Below are positions 1-6,709 of a DNA stretch of 35,448 nucleotides, in pieces. The position numbers were made by a program, and so were the translations under genes. Every line of letters starts with the position of its first letter. Position 1 is the stretch's first letter. The notes under the pieces are model-generated. The model had not been told where the DNA came from, did not search any database, and worked only from the letters and a program-made list of their open reading frames with translations. This DNA comes from 66-474 sp051954935 (GTDB taxonomy: Bacteria > Pseudomonadota > Gammaproteobacteria > Xanthomonadales > Rhodanobacteraceae), in the NCBI GenBank assembly GCA_051954935.1, contig JBQCHG010000077.1, forward strand, positions 1 through 35,448, read 5' to 3'.

Positions 1-200
1 TTTCCTCGCCCATGTGCGCCATCCCTGGCGCGCCGCGTCTTCCCTGGCGTGGAGTGTGCGCGCATCCTGCGCATCGAGTGGCATTCCGTGACCGCGTGGC
101 CATTCGAACAGAGCGCATGTTCACCCGATGTGAGGAATGGGGATCCCGGTTTTCAGCAGACCGGCTCTCGACCATACTGCTCACACACCGAGGAGCAACC

Positions 201-1274
201 ATGTCCGGGACCGATCTCACGACCCAACCGCTGGAGCACGCACGCGCCCTGCCCGCGCGCTTCTACACGGGAGCGCAGAGCCATGAACTCGATCGGCGCG
301 CGGTGTTCGCGAAGGGTTGGCAGTTGCTGGCGCACACCTCGCGACTGGTGCGTGCCGGCGATCATGTGGTCGGCGAAATCACCGGAGTGCCCCTGCTGAT
401 CGTGCGCGGAAGCGATGGCGAGCTGCGGGCCTTGCACAATGTCTGCCGCCATCGCGCCGGTCCGCTTGCGCTGTGCGACGGACGCGAAGCCAGGCGCTTG
501 CGCTGCCACTATCACGGCTGGACCTACGCACTCGACGGGCAACTGCTGAGCGCACCGGAGATGCAGGCCACGGCGGATTTCGATGTCGCGTCCGTCCGGC
601 TGCCGCAGGCGCGAGTGGCAGTCTGGCGCGGACTGGTGTTCGCTTCGCTCGATCGACACGCACCGCCACTCGACGAGTTGCTGCACGGGATGGATGCGCG
701 CCTGGGCGATCAGGCGATCGAAGGCTATGGGTTCCACGCGCGCGAGAGCTACGATATCGCCTGCAACTGGAAGACCTACATAGACAACTACCTCGAGGGC
801 TACCACGTTCCGCACATCCATCCGGAACTCAACCGCATGCTCGATTACCGCAGCTACGTGGTGGAAACCTCGCGCTGGCATTCTTTGCAACACAGTCCGC
901 TGGAAAGCGGGGATGCGCTGTACGGCAGCGGCGAGGCGCTGTACTGGTTCGTGTGGCCCAACACGATGTTGAACGTGATGCCCGGCCGCATGCAGACCAA
1001 CAGCGTGCTGCCGATCGCGCCGGATCGCTGCCGCGTGGTGTTCGACTACTACTATCCGGCGGAGGAAAAAGACGCGGATGACCGCTACGCGCGCGACCGC
1101 GAATTCAGCGACTTGGTGCAGCGCGAGGACGTTGACATGTGCGAGCACGTGCAGCGCGGTCTGGCATCCGGATCGTATGTCGCCGGGCGACTGAATCCGC
1201 TGCGCGAGAACGGCGTGCACCACTTCCACGAGCTGCTGCGCGAGGCGTATCGCGATGAGCTCGTCTCCGGCTGA
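201..1274 (+). CDS. Rieske non-heme iron oxygenase, alpha subunit (choline/carnitine monooxygenase-like)
   Basis: 357 residues. The ATG at 201 is preceded by AGGAG at 191-195; the frame is open further upstream but that part has no plausible start. The N-terminal Rieske [2Fe-2S] domain has C82-x-H84, a 17-residue gap, then C102-x2-H105. The C-terminal catalytic domain has the NWK...DNYLEGYHVPHIH region, with H202 and H207 as likely mononuclear iron ligands and an acidic ligand around D310-D312. This matches ring-hydroxylating oxygenase alpha subunits; the DNYLEGYH stretch recalls the choline, carnitine and glycine-betaine monooxygenase branch more than dioxygenases of aromatic hydrocarbons. 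No reductase or ferredoxin gene is visible nearby, so electrons must come from elsewhere. The 3' end overlaps the permease gene by 20 bases, suggesting coupled expression and a shared amino acid or amine substrate (inference). The substrate cannot be told from sequence. Confidence 0.88.
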   Translation: MSGTDLTTQPLEHARALPARFYTGAQSHELDRRAVFAKGWQLLAHTSRLVRAGDHVVGEITGVPLLIVRGSDGELRALHNVCRHRAGPLALCDGREARRLRCHYHGWTYALDGQLLSAPEMQATADFDVASVRLPQARVAVWRGLVFASLDRHAPPLDELLHGMDARLGDQAIEGYGFHARESYDIACNWKTYIDNYLEGYHVPHIHPELNRMLDYRSYVVETSRWHSLQHSPLESGDALYGSGEALYWFVWPNTMLNVMPGRMQTNSVLPIAPDRCRVVFDYYYPAEEKDADDRYARDREFSDLVQREDVDMCEHVQRGLASGSYVAGRLNPLRENGVHHFHELLREAYRDELVSG

Positions 1275-2607
1275 CTCCGTGCCGGTGCCCGGATCCACTC
1301 GCTCCAAGCCCGGGTTGGGCGTATGGATGGCCACCGCCCTGATCATGGGCAACATGATCGGTTCCGGCTTGTTCCTGCTTCCCTCGGCGCTCGCGCCCTA
1401 CGGTGGCGCGGCACTGCTCGGCTGGGGCGTTTCGCTCGCGGGCGCACTGCTGCTGGCGCTGATGTTCGCGCGATTGGGACTGGAGCGGCCGATGCGCGGC
1501 GGACCGTATGCCTATGCGCGCGCCGCGTTCGGAGATGCGGTCGGATTCGGCACCGCATGGAGTTACTGGGTTTCGACCTGGTGCGGGAATGCCGCGATCG
1601 CCGTTGCCTTCGCCGGCTATTTCGGTTCGCTGTTGCCCTCCACAACGACAAGCCCGTTTCGCGATGCCTGCATCGCCGTCGCGGCGCTTTGGCTGTGCAC
1701 GTTCACCAACCTGCGCGGGACACGCAGCGCGGGCGCGATGCAGGTGCTGACCACGGCGCTGAAGTTCCTGCCGCTGCTGCTGATCGTTGCGGTCGGCGTG
1801 ATCCGGTTCGATCCCCACGCATGGCAGCCTTTCAACCGCAGCGGTCATGGCTTGCTGCAAGTGACCACCACCACCATTGCACTCACCTTTTGGGCGTTGC
1901 TGGGAATGGAAAGCGTGACTGTCGCGGGCGCCGACGTGCGCGACCCGCATCGCACGATCCCGCTGGCGACCGTGCTCGGCACCGCGCTCGCCGGGATCGC
2001 GACGGTGGTCGCCTGCATGACCGTGGTCGGTCTGGTGCCGGCGGCGCAACTGGCGTCGTCCCATGCGCCGTTCGCGGATGCTGCGGCAGACTTGTGGGGC
2101 CGGACCGCCGGCATCGCACTCGCCGCGGTGGCCGCGATCTCCTGTTTCGGCGCACTCAACGGCTGGGTGCTGGTGGTGAGCCAGGCCGGGATGGCTGCGG
2201 CGGAGGATGGTTTGTTTCCACGCGTGCTGGCGCGCCGCGATGCGCGTGGCACGCCGGTGACGGGACTGCTGATCAGCAGCGCATTGGCGAGTGCGCTGAT
2301 CCTGGCGAATTACGAGAAGCAACTGGTAGCGCTTTTCACCTTCGCGATCCTGCTCTCGACCGCAACCACGGTCGCGCCCTATCTGGTTTGCAGCGCGGCG
2401 GCATTGCGTCTGCACGAAGCTTCTCGTTCCCGTCGGCGCGCCGTGGCACAGATCATCGTCGCGCTCGCTGCAGCCGTGTTCAGCGCCTGGGCATTGCTCA
2501 GCACCGGAACGCAGGCGCTGCTCTGGGGTGTGGTACTGGTTCTGCTCGGAGTTCCGCTCTATTTGTGGATGCGCAAAAAGAAACAGCCCGGCATCGAGCC
2601 GGGCTGA
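1255..2607 (+). CDS. APC-family amino acid/amine permease
   Basis: 450 residues, strongly hydrophobic, with about 12 membrane segments, the usual APC size. The first helix carries the family motif GNMIGSGLFLLP (residues 32-43), the broken-helix substrate site; the wording is closest to the AdiC/PotE/CadB antiporter branch. The start codon lies inside the 3' end of the Rieske oxygenase gene in another frame (20-base overlap), so translation is probably coupled and the permease may import the oxygenase substrate or export its product (inference). The short C-terminal tail KKKQPGIEPG is encoded by DNA that also forms the terminator of the convergent downstream gene. Confidence 0.9.
   Translation: MSSSPADSVPVPGSTRSKPGLGVWMATALIMGNMIGSGLFLLPSALAPYGGAALLGWGVSLAGALLLALMFARLGLERPMRGGPYAYARAAFGDAVGFGTAWSYWVSTWCGNAAIAVAFAGYFGSLLPSTTTSPFRDACIAVAALWLCTFTNLRGTRSAGAMQVLTTALKFLPLLLIVAVGVIRFDPHAWQPFNRSGHGLLQVTTTTIALTFWALLGMESVTVAGADVRDPHRTIPLATVLGTALAGIATVVACMTVVGLVPAAQLASSHAPFADAAADLWGRTAGIALAAVAAISCFGALNGWVLVVSQAGMAAAEDGLFPRVLARRDARGTPVTGLLISSALASALILANYEKQLVALFTFAILLSTATTVAPYLVCSAAALRLHEASRSRRRAVAQIIVALAAAVFSAWALLSTGTQALLWGVVLVLLGVPLYLWMRKKKQPGIEPG
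2575..2606 (-). terminator. Rho-independent terminator for the minus-strand Tyr/Gly-rich gene, inside the permease 3' end
   Basis: A perfect 9-bp inverted repeat, CAGCCCGGC (2584-2592) and GCCGGGCTG (2598-2606), with a 5-base loop. Read on the minus strand it is followed at once by TTTCTTTTT (complement of 2575-2583). It begins 26 bases past the stop of the gene at 2633-3076. The hairpin and T-run coincide with the last nine codons of the permease. Confidence 0.85.
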
Positions 2608-2632
2608 TTCGAAACGGAACCGCTGCCGGCGA

Positions 2633-3076
2633 TCAATAGCCGTCGTAATAACCGGATCCGTAATATGTCGGCTGCGGATTGTTGTAATAGCCGTTGTAAT
2701 ACGAACCGCCGTAATATCCGCCGCTGCGATACGAGCCATAACCGTCGTTGTAGTAGCCGGACGGCGGGGCATAGTAGGTGGGCTGCGAGTAGTACGAAGG
2801 CTCGTAGTACGGGGTGGAGTAATACGTGCGCGAATAATCGTGCGAGTGATCGAGCGCGTTCACGATGACGCCACCGATCAGGGCGCCGGCGAGCAGCGCG
2901 CCCACGTTGTTGTCATGGTCGTGATGCCAGCCGTGGCGACCGTAGTCGTGGTAGCCGGAATACCGGTTGTAGTCATGGTCGCGGGCAAATGCTCCCGGCG
3001 CGACAACCGTGCCGGCGGTGAGCAAGCCACAAAGCAGCATCAGTTTGTTGCTGAGACGCGGGCGTTGAGCGTTCAT
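2633..3076 (-). CDS. Exported Tyr/Gly-rich protein with glycine-zipper segment
   Basis: 147 residues from the ATG at 3076, chosen because GGAGG lies 9 bases upstream; two ATGs between them sit too close to that site. Residues 1-31 form a signal peptide ending in AFA. Next come a His/Asp/Tyr-rich stretch, a short hydrophobic Gly-rich helix (VGALLAGALIGGVIVNAL, residues about 57-74) resembling a glycine zipper, and then a C-terminal half built of irregular tyrosine-rich repeats (YYSTPYYEPSYYSQPTYY and similar) with Gly, Ser and Pro. I infer an envelope or surface location. I do not recognise a precise family; similar low-complexity exported proteins are common in Xanthomonadales and uncharacterised. 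A strong terminator follows. Confidence 0.75.
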   Translation of the reverse strand: MNAQRPRLSNKLMLLCGLLTAGTVVAPGAFARDHDYNRYSGYHDYGRHGWHHDHDNNVGALLAGALIGGVIVNALDHSHDYSRTYYSTPYYEPSYYSQPTYYAPPSGYYNDGYGSYRSGGYYGGSYYNGYYNNPQPTYYGSGYYDGY

Positions 3077-3081
3077 GGTCA

Positions 3082-3453
3082 TCATCCTCCTCGGACGATT
3101 GCAGTCTCGCACACGCCAGCTAAATATGAACTGAAGGGTTCAATAATTAGGATTTGCTTAGGACGGACCTTCCGGCCCGGCCCGCTGGTTTTACCGGCGC
3201 CCGCCCCCTCGTGCGTGCGCGGTCTTTTTCGAAGCCGTGGAACGCTTGCGCGCATCCTTGCTGCGAGCAACCTTTCTGGTCGACGGGCCTTGGACAGACC
3301 GATGGCGATTGCCTGTCTGGGAGAACGCGCACCGTGCTTTCCCTCGCGGACGTGTTCGATTTCCTCGCGCACGAATTCGCCGGCTTGCGTGCTCGCGGAC
3401 TTGCCTTCCCGCCTGTCACGGCGGGCGTGCTCGATGGTCGTCTTCCTTGGCAT
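3082..3453 (-). CDS. DUF6496-family basic protein, probable frameshift in its C-terminal part
   Basis: 123 residues as it stands. Residues 1-57 match the conserved DUF6496 core (STQAGEFVREEIEHVREGKH, then RQAIAIGLSKARR), a small basic family of unknown function. After SKARR, family members continue with a Lys/Arg/Ala/Ser-rich tail. Here the open frame instead gives an atypical sequence (PERLLAARMRASVPRL) and runs through AT-rich DNA to the ribosome site of the next gene. One alternative frame encodes TRKVARSKDARKRSTASKK followed by TAHARGGGRR and a stop at 3191-3193, which looks like a genuine tail. A one-base loss near 3270-3290, real or a sequencing error, would explain this; the intact protein would have about 87 residues. 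Start ATG 3453, with GGGAG upstream. Confidence 0.65.
   Translation of the reverse strand: MPRKTTIEHARRDRREGKSASTQAGEFVREEIEHVREGKHGARSPRQAIAIGLSKARRPERLLAARMRASVPRLRKRPRTHEGAGAGKTSGPGRKVRPKQILIIEPFSSYLAGVCETAIVRGG
3085..3160 (-). promoter_or_regulatory. AT-rich leader/promoter region of the Tyr/Gly-rich gene
   Basis: The stretch around 3121-3160 is markedly AT-rich compared with its surroundings and lies directly upstream of the gene starting at 3076. On the minus strand it contains TTGAAC and a downstream TATTTA, but their spacing (11 bases) is too short for a standard sigma-70 pair, so no exact promoter can be assigned. The currently open frame of the upstream DUF6496 gene runs through this region, which looks non-coding. 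Confidence 0.3.
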
Positions 3454-3518
3454 GATGCGGCTCCCGCGTCCTGGGCCTCGCTCGGTCCGTGGCGAGGAAC
3501 GGCCCCTTGTCTCCGACG

Positions 3519-4220
3519 CTATCTGTCCGTGATGCCGCGATCATGCGGCACGTTGTGCAGGTAGGTGGCCTCCTGGCTCGGCTCGGAAGTCTTCTCGGCG
3601 TGGGTGGGTTCGTTGCGATGCGGCGCGCCATGCGGCTGCTGCACCGGCCAGTTCGGCCCCTCGCGCTCGCGGCGTTTCTTGGCCTCCAGCAGGGCCTGCA
3701 GATTCGCGACGGCCTGCTCATGGCTGATGGCCTTGGGCTTGGGTGCACGCGGCTTGGGCGGTTTGCGAACGGGCGCCTGTGCCTTGGGCGCAGGCTGGCG
3801 CGGCAGCTCCACCGGCGGGCCGGGTGCTTTCCAGCTTTGCCGGAGCGGCTCACGGATCGGCCGCGGCACGGGCGCCTGATCGGCCGGGCGTGCCTGCGCC
3901 GGAGCAGCGGCCTTGCGTGCCGGCTTGGCGGCCGCTCGACTCGGCTTCGCGACGATGCGCCTGGCCGGGGCCTTCTTCGCAGTGGGCTTCTTCGCGACAG
4001 GCTTTTTCGCAGCCGACTTGCGCGGTGCGGCCTTGCGGGCCGTTTTCTTCGCAGCCGCCGCCTTCTTCGAGGATTTCCCTGCAGCCGCCCGCTTCGAGGG
4101 CGCAGCCGTTCCGGTCGACTTCTTTGCCGTGGCGGTCTTCTTGTTCGCGGAGGCGCGCTTGCCGGATGCGGGCTTCTTGCTGGCGGGCTTGCTGGGCTTG
4201 CGGGCTCGGCTCATTGCCAT
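3519..4220 (-). CDS. Histone H1-like Lys/Ala/Pro-rich protein
   Basis: 233 residues. Residues 1-110 are low-complexity Lys/Ala/Arg repeats (KKTATAKKSTGTAAPSKR, KKPVAKKPTAKKAP), as in bacterial H1-like and AlgP-type DNA-binding tails. Residues 110-165 are rich in Pro, Ala, Gln and Arg. Near residue 165 a conserved-looking non-repetitive module begins, SHEQAVANLQALLEAKKRRE, followed by a His/Pro-rich end. ATG 4220 has AAGGAG upstream; a second ATG two codons on is possible. The role is probably non-specific nucleic-acid binding or nucleoid organisation (inference from composition). The C-terminal module suggests a specific partner or oligomerisation function beyond charge. It lies 65 bases upstream of the DUF6496 gene on the same strand, another basic small protein. 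Confidence 0.75.
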   Translation of the reverse strand: MAMSRARKPSKPASKKPASGKRASANKKTATAKKSTGTAAPSKRAAAGKSSKKAAAAKKTARKAAPRKSAAKKPVAKKPTAKKAPARRIVAKPSRAAAKPARKAAAPAQARPADQAPVPRPIREPLRQSWKAPGPPVELPRQPAPKAQAPVRKPPKPRAPKPKAISHEQAVANLQALLEAKKRREREGPNWPVQQPHGAPHRNEPTHAEKTSEPSQEATYLHNVPHDRGITDR

Positions 4221-4310
4221 GTGCTCGATCTCCTTGATTCATCCCCATGCGCTGGTCGCGCACGTACGCGATAGTGCGCCTGTTCGGCGCGGATGTCACA
4301 TCGGACGCGC

Positions 4311-4655
4311 TTACAGGCTGCGCCCGTCGAATTGCCGGATTTCCAGATCGGCCGGCTTGACCCCTTGCAGACAGCGCACGTTCACCGCGGCCATCGGTTT
4401 GTCGTTCAGGGCGCCTTCCGCGAAGGGCGCCACGCCGCATACGGGGCAGAAATGATGCGCGATGCGGTGTGTATTGAAACGGTAGGTGCTCAGGTCCGCT
4501 TCCGCCGTGTTCAGGCGCAATTGCTCGCGCGGCACGAACCACAACAGATAGCCCCTTGCGCGACAGAGTGAGCAGTTGCACTCGTTGACGCGATCAATCT
4601 CGCCTTCCACTTCGAAAGCGATCCGCCCGCAATGGCATCCGCCCCGATAGGTCAC
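4311..4655 (-). CDS. GFA-family (CENP-V/GFA fold) zinc protein
   Basis: 114 residues from a GTG at 4655. Cysteines fit the glutathione-dependent formaldehyde-activating family: C7-x-C9, C26-x-C28-x2-C31, C70-x2-C73, binding two zinc ions. The family covers Gfa, CENP-V and many uncharacterised proteins; no formaldehyde dehydrogenase gene is near, so substrate activity is not implied. Start choice: AGGAG lies 7 bases before the GTG but only 1 base before an ATG two codons upstream (4661), and homologues typically begin MTYRG-CHCG. Starting earlier (4721) would overlap the terminator of the cold-shock gene. Confidence 0.85.
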   Translation of the reverse strand: MTYRGGCHCGRIAFEVEGEIDRVNECNCSLCRARGYLLWFVPREQLRLNTAEADLSTYRFNTHRIAHHFCPVCGVAPFAEGALNDKPMAAVNVRCLQGVKPADLEIRQFDGRSL

Positions 4656-4719
4656 GGCCATTCTCCTGGGCGAAGTATCATCAAGCCCGGGTAGCGGGTC
4701 CAGTACCGGACGTATGGCC

Positions 4720-4757
4720 AAAAACGAAAACGCCGGACGGAAGACCCGCCCGGCGTT
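4720..4757 (-). terminator. Rho-independent terminator of the cold-shock gene
   Basis: Arms at 4729-4740 and 4746-4757 form a 12-bp stem with one G-T pair and a 5-base loop. Read on the minus strand it is followed by TTTTCGTTTTT (complement of 4720-4728 and just beyond). It lies 21 bases past the stop of the gene at 4779-4988. Confidence 0.9.
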
Positions 4758-4778
4758 CGATTGGCGAAGGTCCGCGGC

Positions 4779-4988
4779 TCAGGCCGGCTGGACCTGGTCG
4801 GCCTGCAGGCCTTTCGGGCCCTTGGTCACCACGAAGCTGACCTTCTGGCCTTCCTGCAGCGACTTGAATCCGGTGCCCTGGATCGCGCGGAAATGCACGA
4901 ACAGGTCGTCGCCGCCTTCCTGGCTAATGAAGCCAAAGCCTTTGGCATCGTTGAACCATTTGACGGTTCCGGTCTTGCGATCTGACAT
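4779..4988 (-). CDS. Cold-shock domain protein (CspA family)
   Basis: 69 residues, the standard length of a single cold-shock domain. RNP1 (KGFGFI) and RNP2 (DLFVHF) RNA-binding motifs are intact, after the typical TGTVKWFNDAKGFGFI opening. ATG 4988 has GAGGAG six bases upstream. These proteins bind single-stranded RNA and DNA and melt RNA structures in the cytoplasm; some are cold-induced and others are expressed in stationary phase or constitutively, which cannot be decided here. It is monocistronic: its own terminator follows and about 150 bases of leader precede it. Confidence 0.95.
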   Translation of the reverse strand: MSDRKTGTVKWFNDAKGFGFISQEGGDDLFVHFRAIQGTGFKSLQEGQKVSFVVTKGPKGLQADQVQPA

Positions 4989-5139
4989 GACAAACTCCTC
5001 ATAACGTTTTGAATGTGCTTCGGCAAAGGTCTTCCAAAGCCGGAACTGGTTGCGGGAAGTAAGCGGGGGCAGAACGATGAGCGGAACGCGCATCGGGCCA
5101 CGTTACCGTGACCCGGCAAACACAGTGTCGGGGATGATA
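4989..5139 (-). promoter_or_regulatory. Probable long 5' leader of the cold-shock gene
   Basis: About 150 bases with no gene separate the cold-shock start from a TATCAT element (minus strand, 5139-5134) that could be a -10 box; no convincing -35 is seen. Long structured leaders are typical of cold-regulated csp mRNAs. I did not fold it, and the transcription start is a guess. Confidence 0.3.
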
Positions 5140-5204
5140 CAGGTATGTAGCCCGAAACGCGAGTGACGTCCGGGGGTTAGTACAAACTCCTGCCGACTGC
5201 CGTC

Positions 5205-5510
5205 TCAGTATTCAGGCGGCACGTACAGGTTCAGCGTTTTCAGCAGCTGCCGGCCGTCGTTGCGCACTTCGTGGTGCTCGCCCTTCTCGATCAGCAGCAA
5301 CACGCCTGGCCGCAGCGCATGCGGCTTGCCTTCCACCACCGCCGTACCGCTGCCTTCGACCACGTACAGCCACTGGTCGGCGCCGGCGTGGCGGTTCTGC
5401 GCATCGCCTTCCCGCTCGCCCGGCGCGATCGTCATTACCGCACCTTGCGCGCGCGGATTCCCGAAAGCCACGCGGAAACCCTCATCGAAATCGAGCGTCT
5501 TGCATTGCAT
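5205..5510 (-). CDS. Small single-domain cupin protein
   Basis: 101 residues. A single cupin barrel with the usual two motifs: the first around GDAQNRHAGADQWLYVVEGSG, the second around LRPGVLLLIEKGEHHEVRN. His residues in both could bind a metal. Such proteins act as small isomerases, dioxygenases or sensors; no specific reaction can be assigned. It starts 36 bases after the rhomboid gene on the same strand, so the two may be co-transcribed. Confidence 0.8.
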   Translation of the reverse strand: MQCKTLDFDEGFRVAFGNPRAQGAVMTIAPGEREGDAQNRHAGADQWLYVVEGSGTAVVEGKPHALRPGVLLLIEKGEHHEVRNDGRQLLKTLNLYVPPEY

Positions 5511-5546
5511 GGCGCCATCCTGCCCGACCGGACGCGAACCCGGCGT

Positions 5547-6158
5547 TTAGGGTCCGAAATGAGGATGCTTCAATTGTTCGACGAAAAAGACGACAACGCG
5601 CGGCTCCATGAATACCGTGAACAATACGCCGTATGCCGCGCCCCACATGTGCGCACTGTGGTTGATCGGGCTGGCGCCGCGGTGGTCGCTGTAGATCGAA
5701 TATGCCACGAACGCTATGGCGTAAAGAACCGCCGGCACGGGCAGGAAGAACACGAAGATCATCGCCCATGGCTGGAATAGGATGAAAGCGAACAATACCG
5801 CCGAGACTGCGCCCGAAGCCCCGAGGCTGCGGTAATTGGAGCTGTTGCGGTTGCTCCACCAGCTTGGAAGGATCGAAACCAGCAGTCCGCCGGCGTAGAA
5901 CAGCAGGAAGCCGAATTCGCCGAGGTACTGCGCGTAGAACCCTTCCATCGCGCGGCCGAAGAAGAACAGCGTGATCATGTTGAACAGCAGGTGCTGTCCG
6001 TCCGCGTGCACCAGGCCGTAGCTCAGCAGGCGCCAGTATTCGTGGCGGCGCTTGATCGCCGGCGGCCACAGGATCAGGGCGTCGATCACCCTAGAATTGC
6101 CGAATGCGACGAACGACACGATGCAGGTCGCGGCGATCAGCAGGAGCGTCATCGGCAT
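5547..6158 (-). CDS. Rhomboid-family intramembrane serine protease
   Basis: 203 residues with about six membrane helices, the minimal rhomboid core. The catalytic dyad is present: nucleophile S115 in GASG (113-116) and the helix-6 histidine H170 in AHMWGAAYG. The HxxxN element of helix 2 (H56, N60) and the basic WR motif (YWRLLSYG) are also there. It cleaves membrane proteins within the inner membrane; substrates are unknown. The start at 6158 has GAGGA about 11 bases upstream, and an in-frame ATG at 6152 is an alternative. It is divergent from the gene at 6275 and followed by a cupin gene. Confidence 0.9.
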   Translation of the reverse strand: MPMTLLLIAATCIVSFVAFGNSRVIDALILWPPAIKRRHEYWRLLSYGLVHADGQHLLFNMITLFFFGRAMEGFYAQYLGEFGFLLFYAGGLLVSILPSWWSNRNSSNYRSLGASGAVSAVLFAFILFQPWAMIFVFFLPVPAVLYAIAFVAYSIYSDHRGASPINHSAHMWGAAYGVLFTVFMEPRVVVFFVEQLKHPHFGP

Positions 6159-6228
6159 CGCGGAGGCATTCCTCGGGAGGCAAAGGGCGCACAGTGTCGC
6201 ATGCGCGGTCCTGCACTGCCCTCGGTGC

Positions 6229-6234
6229 TATGCT
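6229..6234 (+). promoter_or_regulatory. Putative -10 box (TATGCT) of the PliG-like gene
   Basis: TATGCT lies 40 bases upstream of the ATG at 6275. No good -35 hexamer is seen at 16-18 bases. The same TATGCT, preceded by a similar CCTCGG-GC context, stands before the gene at 32758, which supports a promoter role. Confidence 0.3.
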
Positions 6235-6274
6235 GGTGTACTTCCCTGAAGCAAGAAACCACAGGACAGACACC

Positions 6275-6676
6275 ATGCAGCACGTTTTGACCCGCGGCGC
6301 GCTGTGCGCCGTTCTCGCCATGGCCCTTGGCTCGCCCGCCTTCTGCGCGGAAGCCATCAGTTTCAGCCCCGGCTCCCCGTGGTCACAGACCATCGGAACG
6401 GTCAGCAAGACCGACAACTTCCACGAGTACACGGTCACGGCCGATGCCGGCAAGACGATGCAGATCAACCTGATCTCGCGCAATCCGAACCTCTACTTCC
6501 GCGTGCTGCCGGCCGACTCGCGCAAACCGCTGGTCGATACCATGAAAAGCGGCGCGACCACCTGGACCACCAAGCCGGAAGCGAACGAGACCTACACCGT
6601 ACGCGTCTACCAGGATCCGTCCACCGTGGCCAGCGGAGATGTCACCAAGTACGCGCTGCAGATCGGCATTTATTGA
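6275..6676 (+). CDS. Exported small beta-protein, candidate g-type lysozyme inhibitor (PliG-like)
   Basis: 133 residues with a clear signal peptide (residues 1-25, ending AFC-AEA). The mature part is a single beta-rich domain. Its landmarks follow E. coli PliG as I recall it: an F-x-x-G-S opening, an EYTVTADAGKTMQINL segment, an LYFRVLPADS segment, and a closing TYTVRVYQDP...TKYALQIGI. This layout is also shared with the bacterial pre-peptidase C-terminal (PPC) fold. If PliG-like, it protects periplasmic peptidoglycan from goose-type lysozyme; otherwise it is a PPC-like periplasmic protein. ATG 6275 has AGGA upstream. Confidence 0.55.
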   Translation: MQHVLTRGALCAVLAMALGSPAFCAEAISFSPGSPWSQTIGTVSKTDNFHEYTVTADAGKTMQINLISRNPNLYFRVLPADSRKPLVDTMKSGATTWTTKPEANETYTVRVYQDPSTVASGDVTKYALQIGIY

Positions 6677-6684
6677 TCAGGCGC

Positions 6685-6706
6685 AAAACGCGGACAGGGA
6701 TGTCCG
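6685..6706 (-). terminator. Candidate terminator of the RNA phosphodiesterase gene
   Basis: A 6-bp stem CGGACA/TGTCCG (6691-6696 and 6701-6706) with a 4-base loop. On the minus strand it is followed within two bases by TTTT (complement of 6685-6688). It begins directly after the stop at 6710. Stem and T-run are short, so termination may be weak. Confidence 0.45.
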
Positions 6707-6709
6707 GCT

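Noticed and set aside
1..200. Possible gene fragment or promoter before the Rieske gene
   Set aside because: The frame is open but codons look random and no homology is evident; no clear promoter pair could be placed.
1105..2772. Long minus-strand open frame (555 codons) opposite the permease gene
   Set aside because: Arg/Gln/Ala-rich nonsense composition with no domain; a high-G+C shadow of the recognisable permease.
3930..4210. Short repeated units that could look like a tandem repeat or CRISPR-like array
   Set aside because: They are Lys/Ala codon repeats of the H1-like protein, irregular and without spacers.
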